From Mycobacterium sp. BK086 (GTDB lineage: Bacteria > Actinomycetota > Actinomycetes > Mycobacteriales > Mycobacteriaceae): a DNA stretch of 64,000 nucleotides. This document shows, piece by piece, positions 33,460-42,421 of this stretch; position 1 is the stretch's first letter, and each line of letters begins with the position of its first letter. Location: NCBI GenBank assembly GCA_004362315.1, contig SNWL01000007.1, forward strand, positions 409,313-473,312, in the 5' to 3' direction. Made by a program: the position numbers and the translations under genes. The notes under the pieces are model-generated. The model was not told where the DNA came from. It was given only the letters and a program-made list of their open reading frames with translations, and ran no database searches.

Positions 33460-34728
33460 ATGACGTTGAACGAGAAGAGGCGCCGCGCCCACGAAAAACT
33501 CGCGGCCCTGCCGGGCGTGCGTCCGGTTCGGCGTCCGGTCACCCCGGGCGGGCCCGAAGAATTCGATCTCTACTACGTGCGCACCGGCCGCAAGACCAAG
33601 CATCCGCTGGTCATCATCCCCGGTGGGCCAGGCGCCGCGTCGATCGCGCTCTACCGGGGCCTGCGCAGGCATGCCGCCTCCGAGGGCCTCGACGTGATCA
33701 TGATCGAACATCGGGGCATCGGGATGTCGCGGCACGACGACGCCGGAGCCGACCTGCCACCCGAGGCGTTGACCATCGAACAGGTCGTCGACGATGTCGC
33801 CGCCGTGCTCGATGACGCTCAGGTCGACAAGGCGATCATCTACGGCACGTCCTACGGCACCTACATCGCCGCCGGCGTCGGCGTTCGGCATCCGACCCGG
33901 GTGCACGCGATGATCCTGGATTCTCCGTTGCTGGCCGGTGATGACATCGAGGTGGTGCGGCGCAACATCCGCAGCGTGCTCTGGCACGGTCAGCGCGACA
34001 CCGAGGAGGTGGCCGACAAGGTCCGCCGGTTGGTCGACGAGGGGGTGATGAATCCGGCCGCCGCTCAGCTCGCCGCGACGGTGTACGGGTTCGGGGGAGC
34101 CCGGCTGCTGGATCGCCAACTGGACCTCTTGCTCCACGGTCGCCCACTGGTGTGGACCGCGATGGGCCGGTTCGGCGAGTTGATGGTGGGCCGAAAAGCG
34201 CCGTACCGCAACGAAACCGACCTGGTGGAGCGGATCGCGTTCCGCGAACTGAACTATGCGGCGGACCCGGACGGACTGCCGCTCGACCCGGCGGTCGCCA
34301 TGCGAAGTCTCGCGACGGGGGAGGCTGACAAATTCGAGGCCGAGCCGTTCGACCTGGTCACCGAGATGCCGAAGTTCAGCTGGCCCACCGTGGTGATCTC
34401 CGGCGGGCGGGACCTGATCACGCCGCCCGCGGTCGCCGAAAGGGTCGCCGAGCTCATTCCCGGATCGGTGCTGGTGCGGCTACCCTCCACCGGTCACAGC
34501 GTGCTCGACACCAAGGAGCGGACGGCGTTGCGGATCGCCGAGGCGGTCGCCATCGGCCGAACCGACACGCTGCGATCGCAGGAGTCGGCGCTCGACGCGA
34601 TGCCGAGTGTTCCCGCCGTGCGGCTGATGGTGTCGGCGTTGGCGGTGGCCGCCCGCGTCGAGGCGGTGCTGCCGGCAGTGCTTCCGCGCGCGGTGGCTCG
34701 AACCATTCCGAAGCCGATTACTTCATGA
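33460..34728 (+). CDS. Alpha/beta hydrolase, proline iminopeptidase-like
   Basis: A 422-residue alpha/beta-hydrolase. The oxyanion region is LVIIPGGPGAAS and the base motif is IEHRGIGMSRHDD. The nucleophile elbow is YGTSYGTY (Ser), the acid lies in ISGGRDLITPP, and the catalytic His lies in STGHSVLDT. This pattern fits the prolyl aminopeptidase/tripeptidyl hydrolase branch. The ATG at 33460 (MTLNEKRRRAHEKL) is chosen over an open upstream extension that would overlap the divergent DszC-like gene. Its stop overlaps the opposing oppA stop by 11 bp. The link to the neighbouring peptide permease is inference. Confidence 0.85.
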   Translation: MTLNEKRRRAHEKLAALPGVRPVRRPVTPGGPEEFDLYYVRTGRKTKHPLVIIPGGPGAASIALYRGLRRHAASEGLDVIMIEHRGIGMSRHDDAGADLPPEALTIEQVVDDVAAVLDDAQVDKAIIYGTSYGTYIAAGVGVRHPTRVHAMILDSPLLAGDDIEVVRRNIRSVLWHGQRDTEEVADKVRRLVDEGVMNPAAAQLAATVYGFGGARLLDRQLDLLLHGRPLVWTAMGRFGELMVGRKAPYRNETDLVERIAFRELNYAADPDGLPLDPAVAMRSLATGEADKFEAEPFDLVTEMPKFSWPTVVISGGRDLITPPAVAERVAELIPGSVLVRLPSTGHSVLDTKERTALRIAEAVAIGRTDTLRSQESALDAMPSVPAVRLMVSALAVAARVEAVLPAVLPRAVARTIPKPITS

Positions 34729-36403
34729 ATCCTATTGCGGTGTAATTCAAGTCGCCCAGCCCCGCCGGACCGTAGTTGGCCAGATTGCTGCGCACCGCGA
34801 CGTTGCCTGCCGACTGGAACAACGGCAGGCTGAACACCTCGCCGAAGATCAGCTTGTCCACGTCGTTGGCCAGTCCGCGGGCCTTGTCGGGGTCGAGTTC
34901 GTTGAGCACCTGCTCGACTTTGGCGTCGATATCGGGGTTGCTGATCTTACCGAAGTTGCTCTCGGCGCCCGTCGTGTAGATCTGGTTCAGGCAGCACAAC
35001 GCGAAAGCATCAGCCACCCAAGAGAATTGAGCGACGTCGAAATCGCCTGGAATGATGTAGTTGGTGAAGAAGCCATTACCGGGCTTGGCGTCGATCTGCA
35101 GGTTCACCCCGATCTGGGCCAGGCTGTTCTGTGCGACGAGCGCGACCTGCCGCGTGGTCTGCGCGTCGTACAGCACATCGCGGATGACCAGTTGCTTGCC
35201 GTCCTTCTCCCGGAACTGCCCGTTGAGTTTCCAGCCTAAGGCGTCGAGTTCCTGCTTGGCCTTCTCGGGGTCGTAGGCCACCACCTCGCTGTTGTCCTGA
35301 TAGCCCTTCTGGCCCGCCACGTAGACGTGGTTGTTCAGCGGGACGGGTTTGTCGACCAAACCACGTTGTGACACATCGGCAATCGCCTGCCGGTCGATGC
35401 CCTTGGCCACGGCGAGCCGTAGCGCCTTATCGGACAGGATCGAACCGGGCGCGCCGTTGAACGTGAGGTGGTACCAGCTCAGCCCCGGCGTGCGCCGGAT
35501 CGAGATACCTTGTGTGCGCCGGGCGATCGTCAGTTCGTCCAGTGAGCCCAGTCCGGTGGCGTCGATCGTGTTGTTCTGCAGCGCAGGGATTCTCGCCGCG
35601 TCGTCGAGAACGAGGAAGGTGAACGAGTCCAGCAGCGGCGGGGTGCCCCACCACTTGGGGTTGCGGCTCAGCACGATGCGCTGGGCGGTGCGGTCCAGGG
35701 CCGAGACCAAGAAGGGTCCCGCGGACGGGCCGGGGCCGTTGAGCTGACCCTTGTTGAACACGTCGGGGTTGGCGGTCATGCTCTTGGGCAACAGCATTGT
35801 GTTGCCGGCGAACATGCCCCGCCACTCGGCGTAATGCTTGGCGAAGGTGATGACGGCCTGGCGGTCGTCGACCCCCTTGGTGACCGACGCGACGCGGTCG
35901 CTGCCGTTGGGCGAGGCGATGGCGAAAGCCTTGTCCTTGCCGCTCGTCGCATTGATCTGGGAGGCGATGTCCTCCCAGGTGATCGGGGTGCCGTCGGACC
36001 ACACGGCTTTGGGGTTGATCGTGTAGGTGACGACCTGTGGGTCGGTGCTGGTCAGTTCGACGCTGGTGAAGTAGTCGGTGTTGACCTTCATCGAACCGTC
36101 GGCGGCGATGGCGAATGCACGCGGCATCGTGGGCCGCAGCATCGCGCCGGTATCGGCTTCGTTGCCGTCGATGTTGAGGGTGTTCCAGTTCGAGGGAAAC
36201 GCCGTGAGCGCCAACCGCAGGTTCCCGCCGGTGCGCAGGGTCGCCGGGTCTTGGGGGTTGATGTCGCTGGTCGATCCGACTTCGGCGTTGCCGCCGGCGG
36301 ATGGGACTTCTCGCTTACTGCTCGAACAGCCGGCCACCACCAGACTTGCCACGACTGCCAACACTGCGATTCGGCCGGCGTGCCGGCGGATCAATCGGGT
36401 CAC
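34718..36403 (-). CDS. oppA: Oligopeptide ABC transporter, solute-binding lipoprotein OppA
   Basis: A 561-residue SBP_bac_5 lipoprotein that captures peptides outside the membrane. The GTG at 36403 starts the signal peptide with lipobox SLVVAGCSSS. Domain features are RTGGNLRLALTAFPSNWNTL, YTINPKAVWSDGTPITWEDI, RNPKWWGTPPLLDSF and EVFSLPLFQS. The Cys pair FALCCLNQ is unusual. It is the last gene of oppBCDA, as in Rv1280c. A TAGCAT hexamer formed partly by the oppD stop lies 7 nt before its GTG, so it may also be transcribed independently at a higher level. M. tuberculosis Opp imports glutathione and other peptides; substrates here are by analogy. Confidence 0.92.
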   Translation of the reverse strand: MTRLIRRHAGRIAVLAVVASLVVAGCSSSKREVPSAGGNAEVGSTSDINPQDPATLRTGGNLRLALTAFPSNWNTLNIDGNEADTGAMLRPTMPRAFAIAADGSMKVNTDYFTSVELTSTDPQVVTYTINPKAVWSDGTPITWEDIASQINATSGKDKAFAIASPNGSDRVASVTKGVDDRQAVITFAKHYAEWRGMFAGNTMLLPKSMTANPDVFNKGQLNGPGPSAGPFLVSALDRTAQRIVLSRNPKWWGTPPLLDSFTFLVLDDAARIPALQNNTIDATGLGSLDELTIARRTQGISIRRTPGLSWYHLTFNGAPGSILSDKALRLAVAKGIDRQAIADVSQRGLVDKPVPLNNHVYVAGQKGYQDNSEVVAYDPEKAKQELDALGWKLNGQFREKDGKQLVIRDVLYDAQTTRQVALVAQNSLAQIGVNLQIDAKPGNGFFTNYIIPGDFDVAQFSWVADAFALCCLNQIYTTGAESNFGKISNPDIDAKVEQVLNELDPDKARGLANDVDKLIFGEVFSLPLFQSAGNVAVRSNLANYGPAGLGDLNYTAIGFMK

Positions 36404-36410
36404 GCCACTG

Positions 36411-36416
36411 ATGCTA
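36411..36416 (-). promoter_or_regulatory. Leaderless-type -10 of oppA overlapping the oppD stop codon
   Basis: Minus-strand TAGCAT fits TANNNT and lies 7 nt before the oppA GTG. Its first three bases are the oppD TAG stop. Confidence 0.45.
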
Positions 36417-38255
36417 ACGGCGAGTGGGATCCGGTTGCGGGATAGCGCCCAGCAACTTCTTGGTGTACTCATGCTGCGGATTGGCGAATATGTCGTCCGC
36501 GTCTCCGTATTCGACCATCGCGCCCCGGTACATCACCACGACGCGGTGCGCGAGGTGCTTGACCACCGACAGGTCGTGCGAGACGAACAGATAGGACAGG
36601 TCGAATTCGCGCTGCAGGTCCAGCAGCAGGTTGATGATGCCCGCCTGGATGGACACGTCGAGCGCCGACACCGGTTCGTCGAGCGCCAGGATCTTGGGTT
36701 GCAGTGCCAGCGCCCGGGCGATACCGATCCGCTGCTTCTGGCCGCCGGAGAACTCGCCGGGGTAGCGGCTGGCGTCGGCCCGCCGCAGCCCGACGATCTC
36801 CAGTAGTTCGGCGACCCGCGCGTCGACGCTTGTCTTGTCGAAGCCGTTGGCGGTCAACGGTTCAGCCAGCAAGTCGAAGACAGGTAGCCGGGGGTCCAGA
36901 GAGGCCACCGGATCCTGGAACACCACCTGCAGGTCCCGGCGCAGTTCGCGTCGGCGCGCCGTGGTGAGCGTGGCGACGTCATTGCCGAGTACCTCGATGC
37001 TGCCGGACTGCGGCGCGGTCAGCTCGAGGATCTCGTGCAGGGTCGTCGATTTCCCCGATCCGGATTCGCCGACGATGCCCAGCGTCTCGCCGCGGGGGAG
37101 CTCGAAGGACAGGCCGTCGACGGCGCGAACCTCGCCGGTCTTGCGGCGAAACACCACGCCCTTGGTCAGCGAGTAGGTCTTCACCAGCTCGGCCACCCTG
37201 ATCGCCACGCCGGGCTCGGCGGTGTCCTCGAGCGGCACCGGCTGGGTGGACACCCCGTATATCTCCGCCGCGCTGTGTCCCTTCACCTCGTCGGTGCGGA
37301 TGCAGGCCGCCGAATGACCGGGTCCGACATTCAGTAGTGCCGGCTCCGCGGTTCGGCAGTCGTCGACGACCAGCGGGCAGCGCGGGGCGAACGGGCAGCC
37401 CGGCGGAAGGTTGACCAGTGCCGGTGGCGCGCCCGGGATAGGAACCAGCCGGGTGCCCTGGGGTGAGTCCAGTCGGGGTACGGAGCCCAACAAGCCCGCG
37501 GTATAAGGCATTTGGCGGTCACGGTAGAGGTCGCCGACCTCGGCGACTTCTACCGCCCGCCCGGCATACATCACCAGCGCACGGTCGGCGAATTCGGCCA
37601 CCACGCCCAGGTCGTGGGTGATGATGAGGACCCCGGCCCCGGTGACGTCGCGTGCGGTCTTGAGTACCTGGAGGATCTGGGCCTGCACGGTCACGTCGAG
37701 CGCGGTCGTCGGTTCATCGCAGATCAACAGATCGGGGTCGTTGGCGATCGCGATCGCGATGACCACGCGCTGACGTTCGCCGCCGGACAGTTCATGGGGA
37801 AAGGCGCGGGCCCGCTGCTCGGGCTGGGCGATACCGACGAGCTCGAGCAGCTCGACGGCCCGCTTGCGCGCCGCTTGTTTGCCGATCTCCCGATTGTGCA
37901 CGGTGATCGCCTCGGCGATCTGGTCGCCGACGGTGTAGACCGGCGTCAGCGCGGACATCGGATCCTGAAACACCGTGCCGATGCGCAGACCCCGGATCTT
38001 CGACATGTCGGCGTCGGAGAGGCCGAGCAGCTCCTGCCCGTCGAGCCGCACCGAACCGGACACCGCGGCGTACTCGGGCAGCAGGCCGATCACCGCCATG
38101 GCCGCCGCCGACTTACCCGACCCGGATTCGCCGACCATCGCGACCACTTCGCGCGGCCGGATCTGGTAGCTCAGCCCGCGGACCGCGGTGAGATCGTCGG
38201 TGGTGGTCGGGAAGCTGACGGAGAGGTCGGTGACTTCCAGCAAGGTGTCGCTCAT
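36414..38255 (-). CDS. oppD: Oligopeptide ABC transporter, fused double ATPase OppD
   Basis: A 613-residue protein with two nucleotide-binding domains in one chain. The first has Walker [11 protein letters not shown], signature ELSGGERQR and Walker [13 protein letters not shown]. The second has Walker [11 protein letters not shown], signature EFSGGQKQR and Walker [13 protein letters not shown]. After the first domain, the Cys-rich oligo_HPY segment ([29 protein letters not shown]) has four cysteines able to bind an iron-sulfur cluster, as described for the M. tuberculosis OppD structure. It energises peptide uptake with OppB/OppC. The ATG overlaps the oppC stop (ATGA). Confidence 0.95.
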   Translation of the reverse strand: MSDTLLEVTDLSVSFPTTTDDLTAVRGLSYQIRPREVVAMVGESGSGKSAAAMAVIGLLPEYAAVSGSVRLDGQELLGLSDADMSKIRGLRIGTVFQDPMSALTPVYTVGDQIAEAITVHNREIGKQAARKRAVELLELVGIAQPEQRARAFPHELSGGERQRVVIAIAIANDPDLLICDEPTTALDVTVQAQILQVLKTARDVTGAGVLIITHDLGVVAEFADRALVMYAGRAVEVAEVGDLYRDRQMPYTAGLLGSVPRLDSPQGTRLVPIPGAPPALVNLPPGCPFAPRCPLVVDDCRTAEPALLNVGPGHSAACIRTDEVKGHSAAEIYGVSTQPVPLEDTAEPGVAIRVAELVKTYSLTKGVVFRRKTGEVRAVDGLSFELPRGETLGIVGESGSGKSTTLHEILELTAPQSGSIEVLGNDVATLTTARRRELRRDLQVVFQDPVASLDPRLPVFDLLAEPLTANGFDKTSVDARVAELLEIVGLRRADASRYPGEFSGGQKQRIGIARALALQPKILALDEPVSALDVSIQAGIINLLLDLQREFDLSYLFVSHDLSVVKHLAHRVVVMYRGAMVEYGDADDIFANPQHEYTKKLLGAIPQPDPTRR

Positions 38256-39169
38256 GACTTCGTTTTCTTCCTGCGGCGCAGGGTGGCACTGCCGGGGTCG
38301 AGCGCGTCACGGAGTCCGTCACCGGTGAGGTTGGCGCACACCAGGATCAGCACCAGCACACCGGCCGGGAACAGGAACACCCACGGGAACGTCGTCGCCG
38401 ACTTGGTGCCGTCGGCGATCAGGGTGCCCAGCGACACGTCGGGCGGCTGAATGCCGAAACCGAGAAAGCTCAAGCCGGTTTCGGCCAGGATCGCGACGGC
38501 GACGTTCAGCGCGGCGTCGATGATCAGGATCGAGGCGACGTTGGGAATGATGTGCCGAATGATGATCCGCGAGCTGGACACGCCCATATACCGTGCGGCC
38601 CGGACGAATTCACGCTCGCGCAGGCTCATCGTGAGGCCGCGGACCATCCGCGAGCTGACCATCCAGCTGAACCCGGCGAGCAGCACGATGAGCAGCGCGA
38701 CGTTGGCCGAGCCTTTGGTGATCGGCGTGAGGATCGCGATCAGGATGAAGCTCGGTACCACCAGGAGCAGATCCACCACCCACATCAGCGTGCGGTCGCG
38801 CCAGCCGCCGAAGTACCCGGCGATCGAGCCGACGGTGGCCGCGATGGCCGTCGAGATGACCGCTACGCACACGCCGATGAGCATCGACTTCTGCATGCCG
38901 CGCAGAATCTGGGCGAAGAGGTCCTGGCCGATTGCGTTGGTGCCGAACCAATGATCGGTGCTGGGCGGGTCCTGCAGTGCGTAGAAGTCGAGATCGGTGT
39001 ACGACCAGGGCAGCAGCGGCGGCAGCGCGTAGCAGCCGATGAAGAGCAGCGCCAGCACCACCAGCGAGACCATCGCCGCACGGTTGCGGGCGAACCGGCG
39101 CAGCACCAACGTGCGCCGGGAGGCGAACTCCTCGGGCTTGACCGCCGCGCGCGCAGATGTTTCCGTCAT
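38252..39169 (-). CDS. oppC: Oligopeptide ABC transporter permease OppC
   Basis: A 305-residue inner-membrane permease. An N-terminal OppC_N helix ([20 protein letters not shown]) and a [17 protein letters not shown] segment precede the BPD_transp_1 domain. The EAA-type loop is [20 protein letters not shown], and the last helices include [14 protein letters not shown]. The ATG at 39169 overlaps the oppB stop (ATGA); a longer open frame upstream is not used. The C-terminus is basic ([10 protein letters not shown]). Confidence 0.94.
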   Translation of the reverse strand: MTETSARAAVKPEEFASRRTLVLRRFARNRAAMVSLVVLALLFIGCYALPPLLPWSYTDLDFYALQDPPSTDHWFGTNAIGQDLFAQILRGMQKSMLIGVCVAVISTAIAATVGSIAGYFGGWRDRTLMWVVDLLLVVPSFILIAILTPITKGSANVALLIVLLAGFSWMVSSRMVRGLTMSLREREFVRAARYMGVSSSRIIIRHIIPNVASILIIDAALNVAVAILAETGLSFLGFGIQPPDVSLGTLIADGTKSATTFPWVFLFPAGVLVLILVCANLTGDGLRDALDPGSATLRRRKKTKS

Positions 39170-40143
39170 GTCACCCTCACCCGGGGATCGAGGATCGCGT
39201 AGATGACGTCGGACAGCAGCCCGGCCAGCAGCACGACGGCACCGGAGAACACTGTGATCGCCGCGACGATATTGGTGTCCTGGGTGGCGATGCCCTGGAC
39301 CACCCATTCACCCATGCCGTGCCAGCCGAAGATCTTCTCCACGAACACCGCACCGGTGACCAAACCCGCGACACCGTAGGCGAACAGCGTCGCCATCGGG
39401 ATCAGGGCGGTGCGCAGCCCGTGTTTGAACAGGGCCTGTCGCCGGGTGAGCCCTTTGGCCCTGGCTGTGCGGATGAAGTCCTGGCCGAGGACGTCGAGCA
39501 TCGCATTGCGTTGGTAGCGGCTGTATCCCGCGATCGCGCCGAGTGCCAGGGTGACGCTGGGCAGGATCAGATGCTGAAGACGGTCGATGAATTGGTTCCA
39601 CGGGCCCCCGATCGCGTCCGGCGATGTCTCGCCGGTGTATTCGAAGATCTGCAGTCCCAGAACGGAATTGACCTTCAGTGCGGCCAGGATCGCCAGGTTC
39701 GCGATCACGAAGGTCGGCGTGCTGATCACCAGCAGCGACAGCAGGGTGATCACCCGGTCGGATAATCGGTACTGCCGGATCGCGCCCCAGGCGCCGATCA
39801 CCACGCCGATCACGGTGCCCAGCACCGAGCCGATGACCAGCAGCCGCAGGCTCACCCCGATCCGTCGCCACAGCTCGTCGGAGACGGGCTGACCGGTGAC
39901 CGTCGTGCCGAAATCACCGCGCACCGCGCCGCCCACCCAGTGCGCGTAGCGCAGCGGTATGGGCTTGTCGAGGTCGAGCTCGGCGGCCTTGGCGTCGATC
40001 ACGGCCTGGGGCGGTCGCGGATTGCGTTGCAGCAGGCTGTTCAACGGGGTGAACGTCAGCGACGTCAGCGTGAAGGTGAGGAAGGACGCCAAAGCGAGCA
40101 GCACCAGGTAGTTGAGCAGCCGACGGGCCAGGAACCGCGTCAT
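39166..40143 (-). CDS. oppB: Oligopeptide ABC transporter permease OppB
   Basis: A 325-residue permease, the length recalled for Rv1283c. The N-terminal helix is LLNYLVLLALASFLTF. The region DLDKPIPLRYAHWVGGAVRG is followed by DFGTT, and the EAA loop is DFIRTARAKGLTRRQALFKHG. The last segment is FGWHGMGEWVVQGI. It is the first gene of the opp operon. The ATG at 40143 is preferred over one 33 nt upstream because MTRFLARRLLNYLV is the conserved beginning. Confidence 0.94.
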   Translation of the reverse strand: MTRFLARRLLNYLVLLALASFLTFTLTSLTFTPLNSLLQRNPRPPQAVIDAKAAELDLDKPIPLRYAHWVGGAVRGDFGTTVTGQPVSDELWRRIGVSLRLLVIGSVLGTVIGVVIGAWGAIRQYRLSDRVITLLSLLVISTPTFVIANLAILAALKVNSVLGLQIFEYTGETSPDAIGGPWNQFIDRLQHLILPSVTLALGAIAGYSRYQRNAMLDVLGQDFIRTARAKGLTRRQALFKHGLRTALIPMATLFAYGVAGLVTGAVFVEKIFGWHGMGEWVVQGIATQDTNIVAAITVFSGAVVLLAGLLSDVIYAILDPRVRVT

Positions 40144-40253
40144 CGGTCGCCGTCCGCCGCAGGGTGCATGCAGCACAGGGTAGGAGATGACAGTGGGAAA
40201 CGAGGGGAAGACCCGGGCGTTTACCGGCGTGGCCCCGGGGTACGCGGCCTGAC

Positions 40254-40454
40254 GTGAATGGCATCACACTGCGGCGTTCGGTCGTCGCCTCGGTATTGGC
40301 GTTTGTTGCCCTGACGGCGTGCACCGACAAGGGCACCACGGTCGACCCCACGACGACGAGCCCCAGCCCGACCACGGTGCAGACCTCGAAGCCGATGCTG
40401 CCCTCCTCTTCGGTCGCGTCGGCGAGCCCCGAGCCTGGTAACGGGCCCAGTTAG
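40254..40454 (+). CDS. Small lipoprotein, Thr/Ser/Pro-rich
   Basis: A 66-residue predicted lipoprotein. The signal peptide MNGITLRRSVVASVLAF leads to lipobox VALTACTDK. The mature 43 residues are low-complexity (TTTSPSPTTVQTSKP), like a cell-wall-spanning or flexible tether. It starts at a GTG at 40254. Divergent from oppB. Function unknown; reality of the gene rests on the clean lipobox. Confidence 0.6.
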   Translation: MNGITLRRSVVASVLAFVALTACTDKGTTVDPTTTSPSPTTVQTSKPMLPSSSVASASPEPGNGPS

Positions 40455-40559
40455 CCGGCCTTCGTTTGGGCTCCACAGGTCACGGTTAACCAATTGCCAG
40501 CGGATTGGCAGGGGAGCCGGTCTGCGGATCACCCACCGAAACCGATTGGAAGTGTCGAG

Positions 40560-40805
40560 ATGCGCAACATCAAAACGCTGTCCGCCGTGGTCGGCGGTAG
40601 CGCGATCGTGGCCATGGGGGCGCTGGCCATGGGAGCAACTGAGCCGGGCGGCAGCATGATCATGTCCGACCCGGGTACGTTCACCTCGCCGGTACCTGTG
40701 GAGATGACGACAGGGGAGACGACGAAGTCGGAGGTGGGCGAGCCCACCGTGACTGCCGTGAGTTATGCGCCGCCGGTGACCGCCGAACCGCCTGAGGCCC
40801 CTTAA
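40560..40805 (+). CDS. Small exported protein
   Basis: An 81-residue protein with a signal peptide or single hydrophobic segment (IKTLSAVVGGSAIVAMGALA) and a short acidic, Thr/Pro/Val-rich mature part (SPVPVEMTTGETTKSEVGEP). It is probably secreted or surface-associated. Similar small exported proteins occur in mycobacteria, but I cannot assign a function. The spacer before it contains GGTTAACC (40484-40491) and a TGCCA-N6-TGGCA inverted repeat (about 40495-40510). Confidence 0.68.
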   Translation: MRNIKTLSAVVGGSAIVAMGALAMGATEPGGSMIMSDPGTFTSPVPVEMTTGETTKSEVGEPTVTAVSYAPPVTAEPPEAP

Positions 40806-40859
40806 CCCGGAGTTGCGATCAGGCTGATCGTTCTTGGTGGCAGTGGCAGCGGACGGAGT

Positions 40860-40865
40860 TAGCAT
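40860..40865 (+). promoter_or_regulatory. Leaderless-type -10 of the carbonic anhydrase gene
   Basis: TAGCAT fits TANNNT and lies exactly 6 nt before the ATG at 40872, predicting a transcript that starts at the start codon. Confidence 0.5.
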
Positions 40866-40871
40866 CGCGCA

Positions 40872-41363
40872 ATGAGCGTTACCGACGAATACCTGGCCAA
40901 CAATGTCGAATACGCGAAGAGTTTCAGCGGGCCGCTGCCGCTGCCACCGAGCAGGCACGTCGCCGTCGTGGCGTGCATGGACGCCCGGCTGGACGTCTAC
41001 CGGATCCTGGGCCTCAAAGATGGTGAGGCACATGTTATTCGGAATGCGGGCGGTGTGATCACCGACGACGAGATCCGCTCGCTGGCGATCAGTCAGCGGC
41101 TGCTGGGCACCAAAGAGATCATCCTGATCCACCACACCGACTGCGGCATGCTGACTTTCACCGATGACGCATTCAAAGCCGACATCCAAGACGAGACCGG
41201 TATCAAGCCACAGTGGGCGGCCGAGGCGTTCGGCGACCTCGACGACGACGTGCGCCAGTCGCTGCGGCGTATCGAGAACAGTCCGTTCGTCACCAAGCAC
41301 GAGTCGCTGCGCGGCTTTGTCTTCGATGTCGCGACCGGAAAGCTCAACGAAGTCGTGCTCTGA
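40872..41363 (+). CDS. Beta-class carbonic anhydrase (Rv1284-like)
   Basis: A 163-residue zinc enzyme, the same length as recalled for Rv1284, interconverting CO2 and bicarbonate. Zinc ligands and the Asp/Arg dyad are visible: Cys-x-Asp-x-Arg in VVACMDARLD, His in ILIHHTDCGM and Cys in the same motif. HVIRNAGGVITDDEIRSL is a typical active-site strand. It sits between opp and the cys operon, as in M. tuberculosis. Cytoplasmic. Confidence 0.94.
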   Translation: MSVTDEYLANNVEYAKSFSGPLPLPPSRHVAVVACMDARLDVYRILGLKDGEAHVIRNAGGVITDDEIRSLAISQRLLGTKEIILIHHTDCGMLTFTDDAFKADIQDETGIKPQWAAEAFGDLDDDVRQSLRRIENSPFVTKHESLRGFVFDVATGKLNEVVL

Positions 41364-41411
41364 GCCCACAAATGGGCCGTGGCCTGCGGCTCTCGCTTCT
41401 GCGCCTAACCC

Positions 41412-41440
41412 TTGACTTAGCCCGTCGTGCTCGCTAAATT
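41412..41440 (+). promoter_or_regulatory. Promoter of the cysD-cysNC operon
   Basis: TTGACT (41412-41417) and TAAATT (41435-41440) are separated by 17 bp, a near-consensus sigma-A promoter. Transcription would start near 41447, giving a leader of about 45 nt that ends with an ACGAGGA ribosome binding site. Confidence 0.65.
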
Positions 41441-41491
41441 CCAGGTTAGCTTTGTAATTCTGGTCAATCCTACCAACTTTACGAGGAAACC

Positions 41492-42421
41492 ATGGCAAGT
41501 CCGGTGGTCGAACGCCCCCTACCGGGGCAGTACGAGCTGAGCCACCTTCGGTCCCTTGAGGCCGAGGCAATCCACATCATCCGCGAGGTCGCCGCCGAGT
41601 TCGAGCGGCCGGTGCTGTTGTTCTCGGGCGGTAAGGACTCGATCGTCATGCTGCACCTGGCGATCAAGGCCTTCGCTCCCGGGCGGCTGCCGTTCCCGGT
41701 GATGCACGTCGACACCGGGCACAACTTCGACGAGGTGATCTCCACCCGCGATGCGCTCGTCGAGAAATACGGGCTGCGACTGGTGGTCGCCAGCGTGGAA
41801 GAGGACATCGCAGCCGGCCGGGTGGTCGACAACGGCCCCTCGCGCAACCCGCTGCAGACCGTGACCCTTCTGCGCGGCATCCGCGAGAACAAGTTCGACG
41901 CCGCCTTCGGCGGTGCCCGCCGTGACGAGGAGAAGGCCCGCGCCAAAGAGCGCGTGTTCAGCTTCCGCGACGAGTTCGGTCAGTGGGACCCCAAGGCCCA
42001 GCGGCCCGAGCTGTGGAACCTCTACAACGGACGTCACCGCAAGGGCGAGCACATCCGCGTGTTCCCGCTGTCGAACTGGACCGAATACGACATCTGGGCC
42101 TACATCGGCGCCGAGGAGATCACCCTGCCGGCGATCTACTACTCGCACACCCGCCCGGTGTTCCAGCGGGACGGAATGCTGCTGGCCGTCCACGAATTCA
42201 TGCAACCCGCCGCCGACGAGAAGGTGTTCGAGACCGCGGTGCGGTTCCGCACCGTCGGCGACGTGACCTGCACCGGCTGTGTGGAGTCCACAGCCTCGAC
42301 CGTCGACGAGGTGATCGCCGAGACTGCCGTGTCGCGGCTGACCGAACGCGGCGCCACTCGCGCCGATGACCGAATCTCCGAAGCCGGCATGGAAGACCGC
42401 AAGCGAGAGGGCTACTTCTGA
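41492..42421 (+). CDS. cysD: Sulfate adenylyltransferase subunit 2 CysD
   Basis: Catalytic subunit of ATP sulfurylase, which makes adenosine 5'-phosphosulfate (APS) from sulfate and ATP. The 309 residues contain the PP-loop VLLFSGGKDSIVMLH (about residues 40-54), MHVDTGHNFDEV, GGARRDEEKARAKERVFSFR and CTGCVESTAS. It is the first gene of the operon, with a consensus promoter and a GAGGA ribosome binding site. The stop and the cysNC start overlap as TGATG. Matches Rv1285. Confidence 0.97.
   Translation: MASPVVERPLPGQYELSHLRSLEAEAIHIIREVAAEFERPVLLFSGGKDSIVMLHLAIKAFAPGRLPFPVMHVDTGHNFDEVISTRDALVEKYGLRLVVASVEEDIAAGRVVDNGPSRNPLQTVTLLRGIRENKFDAAFGGARRDEEKARAKERVFSFRDEFGQWDPKAQRPELWNLYNGRHRKGEHIRVFPLSNWTEYDIWAYIGAEEITLPAIYYSHTRPVFQRDGMLLAVHEFMQPAADEKVFETAVRFRTVGDVTCTGCVESTASTVDEVIAETAVSRLTERGATRADDRISEAGMEDRKREGYF

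Noticed and set aside
36404-36472. A longer OppA start at an ATG upstream
   Set aside because: It would overlap oppD by 59 bp and put 23 residues before the signal peptide; the GTG at 36403 gives a normal lipoprotein signal.
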